From assembly GCF_035944375.1 (NCBI RefSeq), contig NZ_DASZBE010000011.1: a stretch of 64,000 bases of DNA. One strand, 5' to 3'. A program made the translations under genes and the position numbers. Below the pieces are notes generated by a model. The model was not told where the DNA came from and ran no database searches. It saw only the letters and a program-made list of their open reading frames with translations. Source of the DNA: Allobosea sp035944375 (GTDB taxonomy: Bacteria > Pseudomonadota > Alphaproteobacteria > Rhizobiales > Beijerinckiaceae). Shown here piece by piece: positions 61,394 to 64,000 of this stretch. Positions within the stretch are counted from its first letter, which is position 1; every line of letters starts with the position of its first letter.

Positions 61394-63204
61394 GCACTCC
61401 GAACGATCGTCGGATTCCCGCCATGACCCTGTCCCGTTTCTCCCGAGCTGCCGGCCTGCTGCTGGCGCTGTCTCTCGTCGCCTTCCTCGGGCTTCACACC
61501 GGCGATGCCCATGCCGCCGGACTCGGCGACTTCCTGCGCGTCAACATGGCGCCGGTGATGTTCGCCGCGCTCGTGTTCTTCCTCTTGCTCGGCTATCCGG
61601 TCGCCTTCGCGCTGGCCGCCAACGGGCTGCTCTTCGCGATCGTCGGCATCGAGCTCGGCCTGTTCCAGGAGAACTTCCTGCAGGCGATGCCGGAGCGCAT
61701 CTACGGCACGATGAACAACGACGTGCTGCTGGCGATCCCGTTTTTCACCTTCATGGGTCTCATTCTCGAGCGCTCGGGCATGGCGGAAGATCTGCTGGAC
61801 ACGATCGGCCAGCTTTTCGGGCCGATCCGCGGCGGTCTCGCCTATGCCGTCATCTTTGTCGGCGCGCTGCTCGCCGCGACCACCGGCGTCGTCGCTGCCT
61901 CCGTCATCTCGATGGGCCTGATCTCGCTGCCGATCATGCTGCGCTACGGCTATGATCGGCGCCTCGCCACTGGCGTCATCGCGGCGTCCGGGACGCTGGC
62001 GCAGATCATCCCGCCCTCGCTCGTGCTGATCGTGCTGGCCGACCAGCTCGGCCGCTCTGTCGGCGACATGTATGAGGGCGCCTTCATCCCGGGCCTCGTG
62101 CTGTCGGCGATGTATGCGGGCTATGTCTTCCTCGTCACGATGATCTATCCGAAGCGGGCACCCGGCCTGCCGCCCGAGGCGCAGACCCTGCGTGACGCCG
62201 ATGGCGAAACGCGGCGGCGGTCGCTGCTGGTGATCACAATCCTCGCCTTCGGCTTGGCCTATGCCTATATGAAGACCTTCACCAAGGTGCAGGCGGGTGC
62301 CGATTTCGTTATCCTGACGATGTCGATCGCGGTGGGCGTCGCCTTCGTCATCGCCATCGTCAACAAGCTGCTCGGGCTCAACCTGCTCTCGCGGATGACC
62401 GAGCAGGTCATCTTCGTGATGGTGCCGCCGCTGGCGCTGATCTTCCTCGTACTCGGGACGATCTTCATCGGCGTCGCGACGCCGACGGAAGGCGGCGCGA
62501 TGGGGGCTACCGGCGCGATCCTGCTCGCCTATGGCAAGAAGCGGATGACCTTCGACCTGCTGAAGCAGGCGGTGGAATCGACGGCCAAGCTCTCGGCCTT
62601 CGTGCTCTTCATCCTGGTCGGCGCGCGCGTGTTCTCGCTGACCTTCTACGGCGTCAACGGCCATCTGTGGGTCGAGCATCTGCTGATCGGTCTGCCGGGC
62701 GGTGCGACGGGCTTCCTGATCGTGGTCAACATCATGGTCTTCCTGCTCGCCTTCTTCCTCGACTTCTTCGAGCTGGCCTTCATCATCGTGCCGCTGCTCG
62801 GGCCGGCCGCTGAGAAGCTGGGCATCGACCTGATCTGGTTCGGCATCATCCTCGGCGTGAACATGCAGACCTCGTTCATGCACCCGCCTTTCGGCTTCGC
62901 GCTGTTCTTCCTGCGCTCGGTCGCACCGAAAGACCGCTATCGCGACAAGTTCACGGGAACGATGATGGAACCGGTCACCACGGGCCAGATCTATTGGGGC
63001 GCGGTACCCTTCGTGGTGATCCAGTGCATCATGGTGGCGCTGGTGGTGATCTTCCCGCAGATGGTGATGCACTACAAAGCATCTGCGGTTCAGCTCGACC
63101 AGAAGGCGATCGACAAGCAGTTCGACTCCATCCAGATCCCCGGAATGGGGACGGGGGGCGGATTGCCCGGCCTCGATCTCAACGCGCCGCCATCGTTCAA
63201 ATAG
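61390..63204 (+). CDS. TRAP transporter large permease (DctM-type)
   Basis: 604 residues from GTG 61390; an ATG 12 codons on is the alternative. N-terminal hydrophobic leader, then about 13 transmembrane helices. AASGTLAQIIPPSLVLIVLADQ contains the conserved GTLGxxIPPS-like motif; ATPTEGGAMGATGAILLA and NMQTSFMHPPFGFALFFLRS complete DctM. Longer than usual (430), due to an insertion at about 240-330, as in large DctM variants. No periplasmic DctP-type binding protein gene lies within the window, so the third subunit must be elsewhere. Confidence 0.9.
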   Translation: MSTPNDRRIPAMTLSRFSRAAGLLLALSLVAFLGLHTGDAHAAGLGDFLRVNMAPVMFAALVFFLLLGYPVAFALAANGLLFAIVGIELGLFQENFLQAMPERIYGTMNNDVLLAIPFFTFMGLILERSGMAEDLLDTIGQLFGPIRGGLAYAVIFVGALLAATTGVVAASVISMGLISLPIMLRYGYDRRLATGVIAASGTLAQIIPPSLVLIVLADQLGRSVGDMYEGAFIPGLVLSAMYAGYVFLVTMIYPKRAPGLPPEAQTLRDADGETRRRSLLVITILAFGLAYAYMKTFTKVQAGADFVILTMSIAVGVAFVIAIVNKLLGLNLLSRMTEQVIFVMVPPLALIFLVLGTIFIGVATPTEGGAMGATGAILLAYGKKRMTFDLLKQAVESTAKLSAFVLFILVGARVFSLTFYGVNGHLWVEHLLIGLPGGATGFLIVVNIMVFLLAFFLDFFELAFIIVPLLGPAAEKLGIDLIWFGIILGVNMQTSFMHPPFGFALFFLRSVAPKDRYRDKFTGTMMEPVTTGQIYWGAVPFVVIQCIMVALVVIFPQMVMHYKASAVQLDQKAIDKQFDSIQIPGMGTGGGLPGLDLNAPPSFK

Positions 63205-63230
63205 GCGGCACGTACCACAGACTGCTGGAC

Positions 63231-63260
63231 ACGACGCCGGTGCGAGCCGGCGTCGTTTTC
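63231..63260 (+). terminator. Rho-independent terminator after the TRAP operon
   Basis: ACGACGCCGG (63231-63240) pairs with CCGGCGTCGT (63247-63256) around a 6-nt loop, then TTTTC. A 10-bp GC-rich stem 26 bp after the dctM-like stop codon. Confidence 0.85.
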
Positions 63261-63334
63261 GTTCGGGGATGATCGGGCCGCCGCCGAACCTTGCCGGCGA
63301 TGATGCGTTGTTCCCGCGAAGCGAGGAGCGACGC

Positions 63335-63589
63335 ATGAGCGATTTCTTTCAAGCACAGGCCGATCCGGGCAGCACGCCGGCCATTCCGACCCCGCCACCG
63401 GAGGCGCCGCCGCTGACGCCGAACGAGGTGCCACCGGCCCCGCCGGTCGAGATGCCGCCCGACGAGGCGCCTCAGGGCATTCCGACCGAACCGCCTCAGG
63501 AGCTGCCGCCGAACGCCCCGCCCGAGGCGCCGCCGGCGACACCCTACGACATGCCGCCGGACAGGGGTCCGCGCCAGCCGCTGGAATAG
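63335..63589 (+). CDS. Proline-rich small protein (84 aa)
   Basis: ATG 63335 with GAGGAG upstream. About 30 of 84 residues are Pro, with repeated (E/A)(A/M)PP and PPNAPPEAPP blocks and many acidic residues; no signal peptide or helix. Likely disordered and extended, such as a linker or binding peptide. Function unknown; composition could also reflect a neutral low-complexity reading frame. Confidence 0.55.
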   Translation: MSDFFQAQADPGSTPAIPTPPPEAPPLTPNEVPPAPPVEMPPDEAPQGIPTEPPQELPPNAPPEAPPATPYDMPPDRGPRQPLE

Positions 63590-63592
63590 GGC

Positions 63593-64000
63593 CTACACCG
63601 ACGGGGCTTGCCCCGACCCGATGTCCCAGTAGAGCCCGGCCATCAGCCCAAGGGCTTCGCGTGCGAGTTCGACGGGCAGATGCTCGTCGGGCGCGTGCTG
63701 CGAGCAGCCGGGATAGGAGTGCGGCACCCAAATCGTCTTCAGGCCGAGGATTTCGGCGAAGATGTCGTTGGGCAGAGAGCCGCCGAGATTGGGCAGCAGC
63801 GCCGGCTTCTTGTTGGTGCTGCGCGCGATCGAGGCGATGGTGAAGCGCACCCAGTCATCCTCGGGGTCGAGCCGCGTCGCGCCGAAGCGCTCGGCGCCCG
63901 GCATGACGATCTCGACCATCTTGAATCCGTGGCGGTCGAGATGGCGGCGCAGCGCCGGCACGACGTCCGTGGGATCGATGCCGACGACGAAGCGCAGCGC
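63593..64000 (-). CDS. M20-family metallopeptidase, C-terminal part (cut by window edge)
   Basis: Minus-strand frame with no start in the window: it is open through 64000 and ends at 63593 (about 135 residues visible). GLKTIWVPHSYPGCSQHAPDEHLP contains the C-terminal metal-binding His region of M20 peptidases (xxxHxPDE), and the upstream ALRFVVGIDPTDV fits the dimerisation domain exit. A hydrolase of peptides or acyl-amino acids. Ends 3 bp after the stop codon of the convergent proline-rich gene. Confidence 0.8.
   Translation of the reverse strand, partial: ALRFVVGIDPTDVVPALRRHLDRHGFKMVEIVMPGAERFGATRLDPEDDWVRFTIASIARSTNKKPALLPNLGGSLPNDIFAEILGLKTIWVPHSYPGCSQHAPDEHLPVELAREALGLMAGLYWDIGSGQAPSV

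Overview
The window is GC-rich chromosomal DNA, apparently from an alphaproteobacterium of the order Hyphomicrobiales (Rhizobiales); a Bosea-like organism is my best guess. The basis is gene content (IlvB with an Ile/Val leader peptide, leuA with a Leu-run leader, DctQM TRAP permease, Mrp-type antiporter, many GTG starts and 4-bp ATGA/GTGA overlaps) and several families of GC-rich palindromic intergenic repeats common in that order. I could run no database search, so family calls rest on motifs read by eye.

Layout. 1-114 is the 3' end of an IS3-type transposase. 0.6-11 kb is a housekeeping and branched-chain amino-acid block: serB and miaA (divergent), a PAS-GGDEF diguanylate cyclase, then an attenuator-controlled operon ilvB - Asp/Glu racemase - GST - ilvN, a mazEF-like toxin-antitoxin pair, a TetR regulator and ilvC. 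11-24 kb holds three tiny membrane proteins, a DedA protein, an SsuABC/ThiXYZ-like ABC importer, a SnoaL-like protein, pdxY, an operon of EEP nuclease - PhzF - NUDIX - Dcp peptidase, and an AT-rich accessory gene with an AlbA_2-like domain. 24-30 kb holds a DUF1275 protein, leuA with its own Leu-rich leader, a cytosolic globin-like chemoreceptor, a UraA-type permease and tRNA-Lys(CUU).

30-49 kb is transport-rich. A minus-strand operon encodes an AbgT transporter, an M20 peptidase and an SLC13/RCK-type transporter, with an AraC regulator on each side of the region. It is followed by a TriABC-like RND efflux operon with two adaptor proteins, a beta-helix membrane protein coupled to a DUF1269 protein, a patatin and an AI-2E family permease. 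49-64 kb holds a membrane-anchored metallophosphatase, a seven-gene Mrp-like cation/proton antiporter cluster followed by a second SLC13/RCK transporter, an alpha/beta hydrolase, a TRAP QM permease pair, a proline-rich small protein and the C-terminal part of another M20 peptidase running off the window.

The most interesting signals are: (i) a 32-34 bp motif upstream of both the abgT operon and the RND operon, in the same orientation relative to each, with two TGGGA half-sites 20-21 bp apart, which looks like an AraC-family operator; (ii) two different attenuation leaders, for ilvB and leuA; (iii) an Mrp-like cluster without a full-length MrpA, with MbhD/MrpB-type parts in one protein and two NuoL/N-like subunits; (iv) a three-gene run of tiny membrane proteins; (v) a palindromic repeat that has supplied the last 22 residues of a metallophosphatase.
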